From Crotalaria pallida (taxonomy: Eukaryota; Streptophyta; Magnoliopsida; Fabales; Fabaceae), in contig CM075651.1 in assembly GCA_037953625.1 (NCBI GenBank), positions 127,128,501 through 127,192,500 of the forward strand: 64,000 nt of DNA, in the 5' to 3' direction. Positions 11,953 to 22,720 of this stretch are shown piece by piece. The stretch's first letter is position 1; each line of letters opens with the position of its first letter. The notes under the pieces were generated by a model. The model saw nothing but the letters and a program-made list of their open reading frames with translations, was not told the origin of the DNA and made no database searches. The position numbers and the translations under genes are program-made.

Positions 11953-12142
11953 CTATCCAAATTCAATCTTCAAGAAATTATTGTAAATATTTTTTGGTTT
12001 TCTAAGGTATTTATCCTGTGAGTAGGGTGACTAAATTTTTTGGTTACTGACTAAATTTTCGGGACTACCTTTTCAATAAGACCTCTTCCATTCAAAAGAA
12101 CATAAAAAAAAAAAAAAAGAAAATTGAATCTCAAATCACTTA

Positions 12143-12757
12143 GGCTCTATTCAGCAACACGAGCTAGAAGCTTTTTAGTTAGGAGCTTTTAGATTCAGTC
12201 AATAAGCTACTAGCCCCGTTCGGTGGATACAAATTAGAAGGAGCTTATAGCTTTTAAAAAAGGAGCTTGTAGCTTTTGAAAGCTAGCTTTTAGAAAGGAA
12301 ACTAAACTAACTTTCAATAATTCATATACCAATTATACCCTCAAACAAAATTTGAAATTATTTTACTACCCTTTAATTAATTATTAATTTAATAATTTTG
12401 TTATAAGTAATTAATTAATTAACTACATAATTAATAAATTAAGAAAAAATGAATTTAATTAATTATAATTTAATAATTTTTATGTTCAATTAATTAACTA
12501 TCTATTTAATAAATAAAGAAAAATTTGAAAAATATAAAATAATAATATGTTGCATGTCCTTTTTGATCATTTAATAACTTCTTGCTACTTTAAAAGCTAG
12601 TTTTGCCGAACAACACTATTTTAAATAATCAGCTAAACAGCTATAAGCTCTTAGCTAAAAGCTCATAGCTCCTAGCTAACTTAACAGCTACAAGCTAGAA
12701 GCTCATAGCTACAAGTTACAAACTCACAGTTACAAGTTAGTTTTGCCGAACAGACCC
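12143..12757. mobile_element. Tourist/Harbinger-type MITE, probably nested
   Basis: The left end GGCTCTATTCAGC is inverted relative to the right end GCCGAACAGACCC, flanked by TTA on both sides (12140-12142 and 12758-12760), the usual duplication of PIF/Harbinger elements. The ends are rich in AGCT words. A second, inner pair of similar ends (CCCGTTCGGTGG near 12214 and TTTTGCCGAACAACAC near 12601) suggests one copy inserted inside another. It encodes no protein. Confidence 0.75.
12161..12740. repeat. AGCT-rich subterminal repeats of the MITE
   Basis: Both flanks carry dense copies of short words such as AGCTTATAGCTTTT and TCATAGCTCCTAGCTAAC in opposite orientation (about 12161-12300 and 12590-12740). 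The AT-rich core lies between. Confidence 0.6.
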
Positions 12758-13290
12758 TTACTTGAATAACAACCATCACAACTGCCAATTGTGTTGCCTC
12801 CAACAATAAATATAAAAGTGGTCATTATCCATGGTTGATATTTAGTGTTATCTGTACCTATTTCATTTTTTTTTAAAATTTTTTATAAGAATGGACCTGT
12901 TTTTATTAATCACGTGATGGATGAAGATTTTAGGATGAGGGGAGAAAGGTTGAGGGACCAAAAGAAGTGATAGTGACGGATGCTATTAATATTATTAGTG
13001 CAGCTCGTGGGACAGGTTCTCTTTCTTGGCCCTTAGCCTTTCTCATCCGTCACTGTCTTCATTGATCCCGTGATTAATCGAAACATGTCCACTCTTATAA
13101 ACCAAAAAAAAAAAAAAAAAATAAATAAAAAAAACAAACAAATGAAACAGGTTCACAAGAACACTAAATAAGTAAATATCAACCACGGATAATGAAAGTT
13201 TTTATAGTATTTGATTTCTTGAAGATTAAATTTAAAAAAACAAAGAAAAGAAAAAGTAACGGAGATTCGGCAATAGCGTCTATGTGGCTA

Positions 13291-13634
13291 AGGCTCCACT
13301 GCAAATTATTCACAACTATGCATCGGTGCATGTTTTTATTTCTGGGTTTTTTATTTATTTTTTAAAATTTAATCAATTAAAAAATATTCTATGTGTTTTC
13401 TTTTTTACGGATATGAAGTGATTTTTATAATTTGGATTTATTTTTTTATTCTGTGTTCTTAAAAAATTGTATTGAGTAAAACTGTATTCAAAATTTACAG
13501 ATTCTAATAAATCTATATACAAACTTGTATTAAAAAATATTCTGAATAAGTCTGTATTAAAAAAATTTGAAAAACAAAAAAAAAAATTAAACCATGCACC
13601 GATGCATGGTTTAATTAACCATGCACGGGAGCCT
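13291..13634. mobile_element. MITE with about 45-bp terminal inverted repeats
   Basis: Left end AGGCTCC followed by TATGCATCGGTGCATG (about 13317-13332). Right end ACCATGCACCGATGCATGGT (about 13591-13610) followed by GGAGCCT (13628-13634). The arms are inverse complements over about 45 bp with some decay. It abuts the outer end of the fold-back element. No target duplication is evident. Length about 344 bp, AT-rich core, non-coding. Confidence 0.7.
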
Positions 13635-13968
13635 TCCCCCATCTATGTTTGTGTTGTTTTTCTTGAATACATTTCCTCTGTTATTTATTATCTGTTTTTT
13701 TTTTTAGAAAATTTTTGTTTTTATTTTTGTTTTTATGCTTATCTTTATTTAATGAAAAATGCTAATAAATGTCTTAAGGATACTTATTAAGGGACTAATA
13801 ATAGATAAATGATGTTGGAAAATGTGAATTTCTATGTTTTCGAGACAACAATGAATGTGGATTTAGACTTTTATTTCTATATCAAGCAACCTTAACAAGT
13901 AAGGACACTTGTTAGCAGGAGACCCTTATTTAATATATTATTGATTTATGTATGTAATGAAAAAATAA
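13635..13968. other. Intergenic DNA, nothing recognised
   Basis: AT-rich with T runs. The short open frame 13602-13790 is low-complexity and not supported as a gene. Confidence 0.5.
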
Positions 13969-13970
13969 TA

Positions 13971-14277
13971 CTCTCTCCGTTTCATATGTAGTGTGTTTTA
14001 AGGTTATGCACAAGTTTTAAAAAATGATTAAATGATGTAAGTATTTGTTGTATTTTGACTATAATGCCCTTATATAATCATTATTGAAGAGAGAGAAAAG
14101 TATTGGAAGTGAAAAAGAGAGTGTAATAAATAGGGGTGTGTTTCGAAAAATAGCATTAATTATGTATTGAGTTTATAAAGAAAAATAGCATTAATTATGT
14201 ATTGGGTTTATAAAAAAACAAGATTTATGAAACATAATACAAATGTTAAAAAAACATTACATATGAAACAGAGGGAG
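13971..14277. mobile_element. Stowaway MITE
   Basis: It starts CTCTCTCCGTTTCATATGTA and ends ACATATGAAACAGAGGGAG, the Stowaway (Tc1/mariner) consensus, flanked by TA on both sides (13969-13970 and 14278-14279). Length 307 bp. An internal direct duplication of about 34 bp (AAAAATAGCATTAATTATG) lies at about 14144-14213. Non-coding. Confidence 0.93.
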
Positions 14278-14279
14278 TA

Positions 14280-15024
14280 ATAATTATCAAGAGATACCAA
14301 ATGTATGTTATCGAAAAACATAATTAATTTATTAAAAATCAAAGTAATCATTATATTTTTAATTTTTTTTTACCGGACAAATAAATGATAGCTCAGGGAG
14401 TACGATAATTACTTTCATTACTAATTGGTTTTTGAGATAAAGCCTAAACAATTTTATTCCCAAAAATAATTTGAAATCTAAAAATAATTTTCTACTTTAT
14501 TTAACAAATTTAAAAGAATTTAATGTGTTACTTGCCAAACCAATCTCTCTGGTTTTATTTATGAGTTCCTTTCTAAAAAAAATATCTCATTCTAATTATA
14601 AGTTACTTTATATTTTTTAGGAGGTGTTTGTTGTTGTTTTATCTTATTTACTTTTTGTTCATTAATGTAAAACAACATATTGTGAAATTTTTATGGAAGT
14701 TAACAGGGGAAAACTTTTATGTTTACCTTATTAAAATTTTAAGAAATATAACTACCCCTTTAGTTAGTGTGATATGGTTAAATAAAACATATAAATAGGA
14801 ACAAATAGAGGATAACTTATACAAAATTGATTGGGTGATGTTAATCAGTATGATAAAGACTTGTAATAGAAATTTAAGTCAACTAATTCTTGATATTTTA
14901 AATTCAACATTTTCTAAAATAAAATTACTTTTTTTTCCTTTCTTAATTAACTAATCATCTAAGGATACTTTTTAAACATTTTCTAAACTCAAACACTAAA
15001 CCCAATGATTTTGATATCCATGAC
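14280..15024. other. AT-rich intergenic DNA, no gene seen
   Basis: No open frame of interest, RNA gene or recognisable repeat. Confidence 0.5.
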
Positions 15025-15033
15025 AAAAAGTAA

Positions 15034-15810
15034 GACCCACTACCGGAAAAAAACACTTTTAAAACCTTATTTTCTAGTAGTGACCTTTGCTTTTTGGCCC
15101 CCATTTGTATTTATTATGGACGAAGCTACCCTTATTTTACGATTTAAACAAGGCGAAAAATCATTTTCGATTTAAATAAGGCGGAAACAAATATTGATGT
15201 GTTTCCGCTTACCAATAGGCGGAATTATTCCGCTTAGTTAAAGGCGGAAGGCATTTATAGTCTTCCAACTATCTAGTGTCGGTGACAAATCCGTTACAGA
15301 AAAAAAAATACCAAGTTAGAAGAAGAAGAAGAAGGAAAAACAACATACGCCAAAGCTGCTTTATTATTATTAGTTTTTTCTTTTGGCATTTTGATTTAGC
15401 AGCACACAACTAGCTCCTCTTCAATTCCTCCATAAAACAAGCTTCCCTTTGTTTCTACTTATTTCAACAAACACACGCTCTCTGTTCTGTTCTTCTTGGT
15501 AACGTCTAACTTTCTTTCATCATATTTCTATTTTTTTAATTTCCTAAAGTAAACAACTAACGGTTATCATGAGGTTTCTGCTGATATTCCAAAGCTATAT
15601 ATGCCTTTTAGCCACCGACACTAAATAGTCGGAAGACTAAAAAGTGACTTCTGCCTGTTGGTAAGCGGAAATATATTAATATTTGTTTTCACCTTGTTTA
15701 AATCGGAAATGATTTTTTGCTTTGTTTAAGTATGTAAAATAAGGGCAACTTCGTAAATAAAAAACACGAATGAAAGCTAAGATTAAAAGGTGGGGCAAAA
15801 AGCAAAGGTC
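15034..15810. mobile_element. Non-autonomous Mutator-like element with about 200-bp inverted repeats
   Basis: The left arm (15082-15287) and right arm (about 15610-15810) are inverse complements over about 200 bp: GACCTTTGCTTTTTG outside, TTTCCGCTTACCAA in the middle, AGTGTCGGTG inside. After removing a 45-bp CACTA relic, the flanks AAAAAGTAA (15025-15033) and AAAATGTTA (15811-15819) agree at 7 of 9 positions, as expected for an old 9-bp Mutator duplication. The 320-bp centre is C/T-rich like a gene leader. It lies 20-25 bp upstream of the lectin TATA box. Confidence 0.7.
15038..15082. mobile_element. 45-bp CACTA micro-relic
   Basis: CACTACCGGAAAA at the left and TTTTCTAGTAGTG at the right are inverse ends of CACTA (En/Spm) type, flanked by the 3-bp duplication ACC (15035-15037 and 15083-15085). 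Only 19 bp remain between the ends. It sits inside the edge of the Mutator-like element. Confidence 0.6.
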
Positions 15811-15832
15811 AAAATGTTAAGCTAGTACTCGG

Positions 15833-15904
15833 TATAAATAAGTACCTATGCTTCCCCATATCATCCCACCAAAGTTATACACAAGTAAGTAGTAAGCAAT
15901 CATG
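15833..15904 (+). promoter_or_regulatory. Lectin promoter TATA box, 5' UTR and start codon
   Basis: TATAAATA at 15833-15840 is followed by a 61-base leader and by ATG at 15902-15904. The ATG lies within the 5-bp target duplication TCATG (15900-15904) of the Tekay-like element, whose other copy (34436-34440) is followed by lectin sequence. So this is the promoter and start of the lectin gene, cut from its body by 18.5 kb. Confidence 0.75.
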
Positions 15905-18602
15905 TGTAAGACCCTATATTTTGAATAAATAAATAAAAATTTAGTATTTAAAATAATAATGTTATTATATTGAATAAAGTAATGAATTTTCTGAAATTAG
16001 GTTAAAATACTCGAGTATTTTGGGAAAGACTCGAGTATAGTACCTAACTGTTAGAAAAAAATTTGAATTTTTGTCGAAAGACTCGAGTCTTTCATGGAAG
16101 ACTTGAGTGTTCTTTGGTGCTGCTGAAAAAGACTCGAGTACTGGGAAAAAGACTCGAGTAGTTCGAGCAGTTTGGTTGAGTGTATAAGTCGGTTTTCAAT
16201 TGAACTTCGCACCAAAACGCGTTTTCTCGAGGTTCCAAGCACAGAGCTGGACCTTACTTCGTAGGAGGGTAATCTTAGGCTATAAATAGAGGCTTGGGGA
16301 AGCTAGAAACTCATTCAATTCTTGTAAACCCGAATTTCCATTCTCATTTCCTCTGTTTTCTGGTGCTGATTTTGATCAGTTCTTTCTCCCTCAATTCTCA
16401 CCCTTTATCCCTGAGACCAAAACACAATTCGAAGTTCTATTTCCCATCTTGAATTAGAACCCATAACCACATGAAACTACCTCCTGTAGAGCAAGTTCTA
16501 GGCAACCAAAGTCGAGTCTCTGAAGCTGCGAAAACAGAGCAACATTCAGCATCAAACACCCTTCTTTGAATTGGTTTGGTAAATCCAGGAACCTGTTTGA
16601 TTCCAAATTCGTTTCTAATTAAAGTTAGTACTGCCTAGTTGCTAAAGCTAATTTGTTTCACCCTTTTTCATTACATATTCCCTGTCAAATTCGTGGCCAA
16701 AGGTTGCTGTTCAAAGTGCAGAACTTGAGTGTTGGAACTCAAAGTTTGATCCTGATCGTTTCTCTCTCAATCAACTGTTTCTTTAGCTTCTCTAAGGTAT
16801 GTGAGAAGTTACCTAATCTCTAGAATAGTAAACAACAAGCTAAAATCATAGGAACCACTTGAGGTTCATGGGTAACGTAAGTTGAAATGGGAATCTGACT
16901 TGGAGGCCAGAGACTCATGATTTCTATGTTCAAACAAGTTTAATTGAACCTAATGATGCTCACTGGATTGATTTGCGAACTTAAAATCAAGTAGAAATGA
17001 AATTCATATGTTAAATTGGACTTTTTCTATGTTTGGTGCAATATGTGATTTGATGCTATTTGATGTTGTTTCAGTTGTGTTTAAGTGTTGTAACATGTTT
17101 GTTTTATGTGCCTAAGTTGCTGTTTTGCATAGGAATGGAGAAATGAAGCAAGGAAATCGAATTAGTATTAAAAGTGCAGAAAACTGGTGTTGTTGCAGCA
17201 AAAAGACTCGAGTAGTTTAAGGAAGACTCGAGTATTCTGGGAATTGGGAAGAACCCTCGAGTGGATCTTTAAAGACTCGAGTATTTTTGCATGAACAACT
17301 CAAGTGGTCAAGAACGACTCGAGTAGTTTGAACAATTTTTCAGAAAACACTCACTTTCTAAAATTTTATGATAATTAACTCGTTTAATACTATAATATCT
17401 TAATCCCGTTGGTTGATAGCTATCCTGGAGGTGTCCTACTGGAATTTTATTCAGTGGTTGATTATTTCCCTACAGGAGTCTGCGCACACCCATTTGGTTG
17501 ATATGATCCCTAGATGTCCCAGTGAAAGTTTTACTCACTTGGTTGATATTTTTCTATGGGAGTCCCAATGGGGTCGTTGCAATAAGTATCCACCAATAGG
17601 AGGCTGTGACCCGATGGATTACTAAATAAGTGATTATACGCTATTTCTAAATCCATCACAAAGTGGCTGGGCCGCTGATGGACTTTTCTTGAAATTAATA
17701 AACGAAATTAGTTAAACCCTCACAAAGTGGCTAGGCCGCTGAAGGATTTTTCTGAAAGCATCAGCACCAGCTAAAAGAAAAGTTAAAGGAATTGTTAAGG
17801 ATGAGATTAATGAAGGGAAACATAGATGATGGACTATGTCCTTGATGGAAATGATAACGAGTTTGATAATAAGGATTGGTAATAAATTATGTTTGCATAC
17901 ATGCATTGATTGCTCCAGTTTGCGAGGACTTTCCCTTTTATACCATTAACGCTGGGCGAAGGAAGCCTGTAAGTCGTGAGTGCGAGGCTAAGCCTGTAAG
18001 TCCTACAACGCCGGGAGATGGGAACCCGTAAGTCGTGAGTGCAGGTCTAAGCCCGTAAGTCCTATGCAGAGCGAAGCTCGTAAGTCCTACCACCTCCAAA
18101 CTGTGATGCCCCGGGAAATTGTTGAGATCAGCATGCATCATGCCATTAACAATAAGATCAATTGCTTGAATGAAAAGGGTTTGACATGTGTATATGCATT
18201 TGTAAATTATTACTAATTGAATACTTGTGTTTGTTGTTTTTAGCCTCTGTTATTTATTATTCGTTTTAACGTGATTAGCTATGACTTACTCCCTTGTTGC
18301 CCTTGTAGGTAATGAAGGTCCCATTTTCACAGAAAGGGGAGTAGGAACGGCAAGGGATATGAGATTTCCTTCCCGACCGTTGAAGTTGAGAACCATGCTT
18401 TGGGTTACGAGTAGTGTCTTAAGTAGCTCAGAGTCTAATTGATATTAAATAAATTAGTTTGAACTATTGTGTCTTGTTATTGGACAGGTTCCGTTGATTT
18501 GCTTCCGCAATTGAATAATAAAATTTTGAAATTATTTGCGAAAAATTATTATCTATTTTCATTATAATAAATAAATCAAGGTCAGAAAGTCGGGATGTTA
18601 CA
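15905..18602 (+). mobile_element. Tekay-like 5' LTR (2698 bp)
   Basis: It starts TGTAAGACCC and ends GGGATGTTACA, immediately followed by the PBS. It contains CTCGAG pairs upstream and downstream of a TATA box, a four-fold degenerate repeat of about 45 bp (17408-17575, TTGGTTGAT-led), a two-fold repeat of about 73 bp (TCACAAAGTGGCT, 17650-17755), and a minisatellite built on CCCGTAAGTCCT-type words (17945-18090). The 3' LTR carries the same array of features. Short frames inside are not genes. Confidence 0.95.
16006..16290 (+). promoter_or_regulatory. Tekay-like LTR promoter: CTCGAG pairs and TATA box
   Basis: CTCGAG or a one-base variant starts at 16010/16030, 16082/16102 and 16133/16153, each pair exactly 20 bp apart, while the intervening bases differ. 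TATAAATA follows at 16281-16288 (context GGCTATAAATAGAGGC), a strong plant TATA box. A second cluster, downstream in the transcribed LTR, has starts 17207/17227, 17256/17276 and 17299/17318. The upstream position relative to TATA is that of an enhancer. Confidence 0.75.
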
Positions 18603-18605
18603 TTA

Positions 18606-18617
18606 GTGGTATCAGAG
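18606..18617 (+). promoter_or_regulatory. Primer-binding site, initiator tRNA-Met
   Basis: TGGTATCAGAGC starts 3 bases after the LTR end and is complementary to the 3' end of plant tRNA-iMet. This marks 18602 as the end of the 5' LTR and the strand as plus. Confidence 0.95.
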
Positions 18618-20032
18618 CAATGGTTCAACTCTCGGCCTATGGAATATGGCCACACATGCTATAAGATGTGATAACTCTGGATTGAGTTATGGGTAGATTA
18701 GGACTAAGTCAGTAGGATGTTATATATGTATTTTTTTTAAATATAATTGTTATCTTTGATGAATAGCATAACGTAGTAATGGCCTCAAGAAACACTCGCC
18801 ATACCGACGAATCTCTCGATCGTATCGCTGCAATCTTGGAGCATCTGGCTAATAGGCAAGCCGCTGGTCCGTCCGAGTTCAAAGGACTGGATGATTTTAG
18901 GAAGTGTGACCCTCCAAAGTTTCACGGTGGAGCTAACCCTGAGGAGGCGCAGATCTGAATTCAGGAGCTGGAAAAGATATTTCAGACAATTCCATGTGAT
19001 GAGGAGCAGAAAGTTACCTATGTTGCTTATGTGCTGGTGGGTCTCGCGGACAACTGGTGGAAGTACACAAAGCAAACTTTGGAACATGAGCATAGGCAGA
19101 TCACTTGGGGCGTTTTCGTGGAGAAATTCTATGAGAAGTTCTTCCTTGAAGATATAAGAAACAAGAAGGAGATCGAATTCCTGGAGCTGAAGCAGGGAAC
19201 CATGACTGTTGGGGAATATGCTGCGAAGTTTGAGGAGCTGATGAAGTACTCTCCATACTTCACTCTTCGCCCCGACGAGAATGCTAAGTGCGTTCCTTTT
19301 GAGAATGGATTAAGGCCGGATATTAAGCCATTTGTAAGTGGGCAATGCATCCGACACTTCGCAACTTTGGTGCAACGTTGTCGCATCACCGAAGATGACC
19401 TCAAGGCAAAGGTGGTGTATGAGCGACAACAGCAAAGTCAGCAAAATTATGGTCCCCATCGTAATCGCGAAAAGAACAACCGTCACCATAATGACCACAA
19501 CAAGAGTCCCTACGGTAAGAACGGACAAGGGAAAAAGAGTGAGGAAAAAACCCACAGACGGTAGCTTACCAAAATGTGATAAGTGCCACAAGTTCCATGG
19601 TGGAAGATTTTGTTGGACTGCGCAACCTAAAATGTAACATCCCGAATTTTAATCCTAAAAATAATTAGAATAATAATAAGATTTGGAAGTAAGGATTATC
19701 CTAAAAGGGATTTAAAATGATGGAATAGGAGTTCTTTGAGTGCCATAAAGGAATCAAGGAGCATTGGCATCGAAAAGCGAATTTAAAGAAGACCAAACGA
19801 GGGTTAAAAGCAGTGTTTTCGGTGTTTTAAATTCGCTAACTTGGGAAATTAAAAATAAAAGATTTAAGACTCAAAACACAATTCCCACCGTTGGATATGA
19901 AGGTATGATTTTTAGGAAGTTGCTCGTCAAATTTGAGCAAGATCCGACGGTGAACGAAGAAGTTATGGCTATTTGAAGTTGGGAGAAAATAGCTGAAAAA
20001 TAGAAAAATGAAGTAGCAGTATCTGTGATTTT

Positions 20033-20101
20033 CGCTTAAGCGAAATTATTCCAGTGACAACACGAATTGGGTTCGCTTAAGCGACCAAATTCGCTTAAGC
20101 G
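20033..20101. promoter_or_regulatory. Three CGCTTAAGCG palindromes
   Basis: Perfect 10-bp palindromes start at 20033, 20074 and 20092. The first and third extend to TTCGCTTAAGCGAA. Spacings are 41 and 18 bp. They lie just upstream of the putative leader, as the other palindrome clusters of this window do. Confidence 0.7.
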
Positions 20102-21662
20102 AAATTACTTCGATCTGCAACATTAAAAACGCGTTTTGGGGCTGAAAACCCCCATTCCAACCCCTCTTTCTCTCTCTTCTCCTCCACCCCTCCCTCTCCT
20201 CCGTCCTCCACGGCCTCCAGCCACCAAGGCCGCCACCACCACCGCCTCCTTGGCCCTTCTTCTTTCCCCTTCTCTCTCTTGGCTTTGCTCTCTCTCTCTC
20301 TCCTTCACTCACAATCTCCCTCCTCACACTCTCTCTCTCTCCACCACCACCCACCGGTCGCCGCCGCCCAGAGCCGCCACCGCCACCTCCACCACTATCC
20401 ACCACCACCACCACCACCATAGCCTCTCCCTCATCCATTCCCTCTCTCTCACCGTGAGCTCTCTCTCTCTTCACGGATCCCACCGGCGCCGTTATCGACC
20501 CGTGATCGTGCCGGGCTCCTGTCGGGAACCTCGAAGCTCGAAGCTCTTGCCTTGGTCCAGCCGCGATCGTTCCCGCTAACGAGGAGCAACACCGACGCTG
20601 TCATCGTCGCCGAACTAAAATCCAGGTTCTATTTAAAAAGCCCGAGGTAAGAGGGTTCACGTTACCTTTACTTAAGAAGTAAATTCTAGGATGCTATAGT
20701 GGTAGCTGAGAATAGAATAATTAAAAAGTATGTTAATGAACATTAGGGTAACCCTCGTTGATATAAATGTAGTGCTTAAAATTGATAATGGAAACCACAC
20801 CCTAGGGAATAGAATGTATGTGCGTAGAATAAAGCTTGAAATGAGTGAGTGTATTTAGAATATTAAAAGAGTTAATATAGAATGAAAATGTAGAAAAATA
20901 CAAAATAAAAACAAGGAGAATTGTTAGGGAGAACCAACGAAATATGAGAGAAAAAGAATAAAGAATAATTGTGTTAGGTAAGGAGAGCTATTAAACTAAA
21001 AATAAGGAAAAGGAGGAATTTAAAATGCGAATGTGATAAGTAGGGACGGAGTGGACATAATTAGAAGTTGTTGGAAAATTAGAGAAATAGGAACGAAGTA
21101 ATAAACTAAATTCAATTATGAAAAGGACACAGGTAAAAGAAACTAGGGAAAAGATAATAAATCGAGATGAGAGGACGTCATGATGAAAGTTAGTTTAGAA
21201 CGGTGTAATAAAATAGGGAAACCAAGTGGAGTTAATAGGGCAGTTAAATAAAATGAAATTAATGAAATAGGGATAATAAGTTAAGTAATAATGTGAGTCA
21301 ACAGAGTAGTTAAATAAACTGGAGTCAATGAGATAGAAATAATAAGTTAAGCAAGAGCGGGAAATAAATGAAATAAAGAAATAACTAAGAATTAGTAACG
21401 AGAACTAGAATATGCTATACTTGACCGTATTAATTAGAGTTGGATAAAAATTGAGGGAAACTAATAAAAAGAAAAAGAGTAAAGTAGAAAATGTAGAAAA
21501 TGTGATAAGTCATAAAAGAAAATAAAGATTAAAAGAATTTACTTAAATTATAAGAAAAAGAAAAGGAAGAGAAGAAGAAAAAGAGAAAAGATATGTGATT
21601 AAGAAAATGGAAAAAGAGAAAGAGAAAGAAAAAGAAAGAGAAAGAAAGGTAAGAGAATGAAA

Positions 21663-21975
21663 GTCCGGTGCGAGCCTGTGAAGGCGTATCGGCGTCGATG
21701 AGAGCCTGAGAAGGTGTGTCGATTAAAAAAAAGGAAATTGGAAGTCCGATGCGAGCCTGGAAAGGCGTATCGGCATCGATGCGAGCCTAGTAAGGCGTGT
21801 CGATTAAAATGGAAAAAAAAGGAAGTCCGGTGCGAGCCTGGTAAGGCGTATCGGCGTTGATGCGAGCCTGAGAAGGCGTGTCGATTAAAAGGAAAAGGGA
21901 AGCCCGATGCGAGCCTGGTAAGGCGTATCGGCATCGATGCGAGCCTGGTAAGGCGTGTCGATTAAAAAGGAAAAA
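21663..21975. repeat. About 80-bp tandem repeat, four units, each a dimer
   Basis: Units start at 21663, 21744, 21825 and 21902 (81, 81, 77 and about 74 bp). Each holds two related halves built on GCGAGCCTGGTAAGGCGT, ending alternately in ATCGGC and GTCGATTAAAA. It is inside the solo LTR. Confidence 0.9.
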
Positions 21976-22720
21976 GAAAGGAAAATGAATAATGAATAAG
22001 GGAACTCCTAGCGCTCAGTACCATACGGCTGGCTGGGGCTGGACTACCTAATGAAAATGGAAAAAGAATAAAAGAATGGGAAAGGAAGAAAGAAAAGAGA
22101 ATTAATAATTAAAGGAATGTGAGAATAAGTGAAGAACTAAAAGAGATCAATTATACGAATAATTATGAATAATGTATATTAATAATTATATAGGCTTAGT
22201 TATTTGCTATGTCTTCTTTTAGGATTTATCTTTTTTAGTTCTGTGTAATGCTACCCTTCTTGATATAATTTTACAGGTACGGAAGCGGAGCTTACACTGT
22301 TGCGGACCGAACTGGAAACTCTCCACCACGTGGAGTGTATTTGTGATACCCTGAGCGAATTTCATTTTTAAAACTGTTGTTTTTGTAATTTAATATGCGT
22401 AGTAATTGTATGCCCTGAATTTGTACTAATTGGGCCTTAGGATCTGATCTGGTTATTGAACTATTGTGTTTATGTTTTTAAGTAATTCTGGACTGACAGG
22501 TTTTAAGAAGAGAATTTTTGGGAAGTCCGAAAAACAGAGGAAACTCTGCCGGATTTTCGAAAAACTTTTTAAAAGAAATCAAATTCTAAAATGAATTTTC
22601 AAACTCTGATTTTATTAAAATTTAAAATTAACTAAATAAAGTGAGGATGTTACATAAAACCTGCTTCAACTGTGGAAAGCAAGGACACATCTCCCCATAT
22701 TGTCCCGAAAAGGATAAAAA

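Larger units (their letters stand above)
11805..13290. mobile_element. Large fold-back element, interrupted
   Basis: Outer inverted arms: AGATGCTATTGCCGAATC (about 11808) pairs with GATTCGGCAATAGCGTCT (about 13264-13281). Moving inward, CAATCTTCAAGAAAT pairs with sequence near 13215, and the stretch 12805-12965 (TTATCCATGGTTGATATTTA and on to the GTGACGGATG region) pairs with 13035-13200. The left arm is opened by a SINE-like piece (11861-11952) and a Tourist MITE (12143-12757). No protein is encoded. It may be a Mutator-type fold-back; the terminal duplication is not clear. Confidence 0.6.
19633..22654. mobile_element. 3.0-kb solo LTR nested in Tekay-like gag
   Basis: Begins TGTAACATCCCG and ends GAGGATGTTACA; flanked by the perfect duplication TAAAA (19628-19632 and 22655-22659). 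Near its start it has three copies of CGCTTAAGCG (20033, 20074, 20092). A long C/T-rich leader follows (20155-20480), then a possible splice donor AGGTAAGA (20644-20651), purine-rich AT sequence, and an 80-bp tandem repeat. The His/Ser/Pro-rich open frame at 20136-20579 is the translated leader, not a gene. Confidence 0.92.
18779..22720 (+). pseudogene. Tekay-like gag, split by a solo LTR
   Basis: The ATG at 18779 is preceded by the PBS and a leader. The retrotransposon gag domain is clear (WWKYTKQTLEH, EKFFLEDIRNKKEIEFLELKQG cut into two, VGEYAAKFEEL). Defects: TGA at 18956-18958 in a position where Trp is usual; a frameshift near 19550 in an A run; then the 3.0-kb solo LTR at 19633, which falls between two zinc-knuckle halves (CDKCHKFHGGRFC before, CFNCGKQGHISPYC after at 22660-22701). 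The TAAAA duplication brackets the insertion. Gag would package the element RNA in cytoplasmic particles; this copy cannot. Confidence 0.88.

Noticed and set aside
20136..20579. 147-codon open frame rich in Ser, Pro and His on the plus strand, and a Gly/Arg-rich frame opposite
   Set aside because: It is the low-complexity C/T-rich leader of a solo LTR read in frame; no domain, and it ends near a splice-donor-like site.
21599..21934. 111-codon minus-strand frame with repeated GSHR phrases
   Set aside because: A translation of the 80-bp tandem repeat, not a protein.
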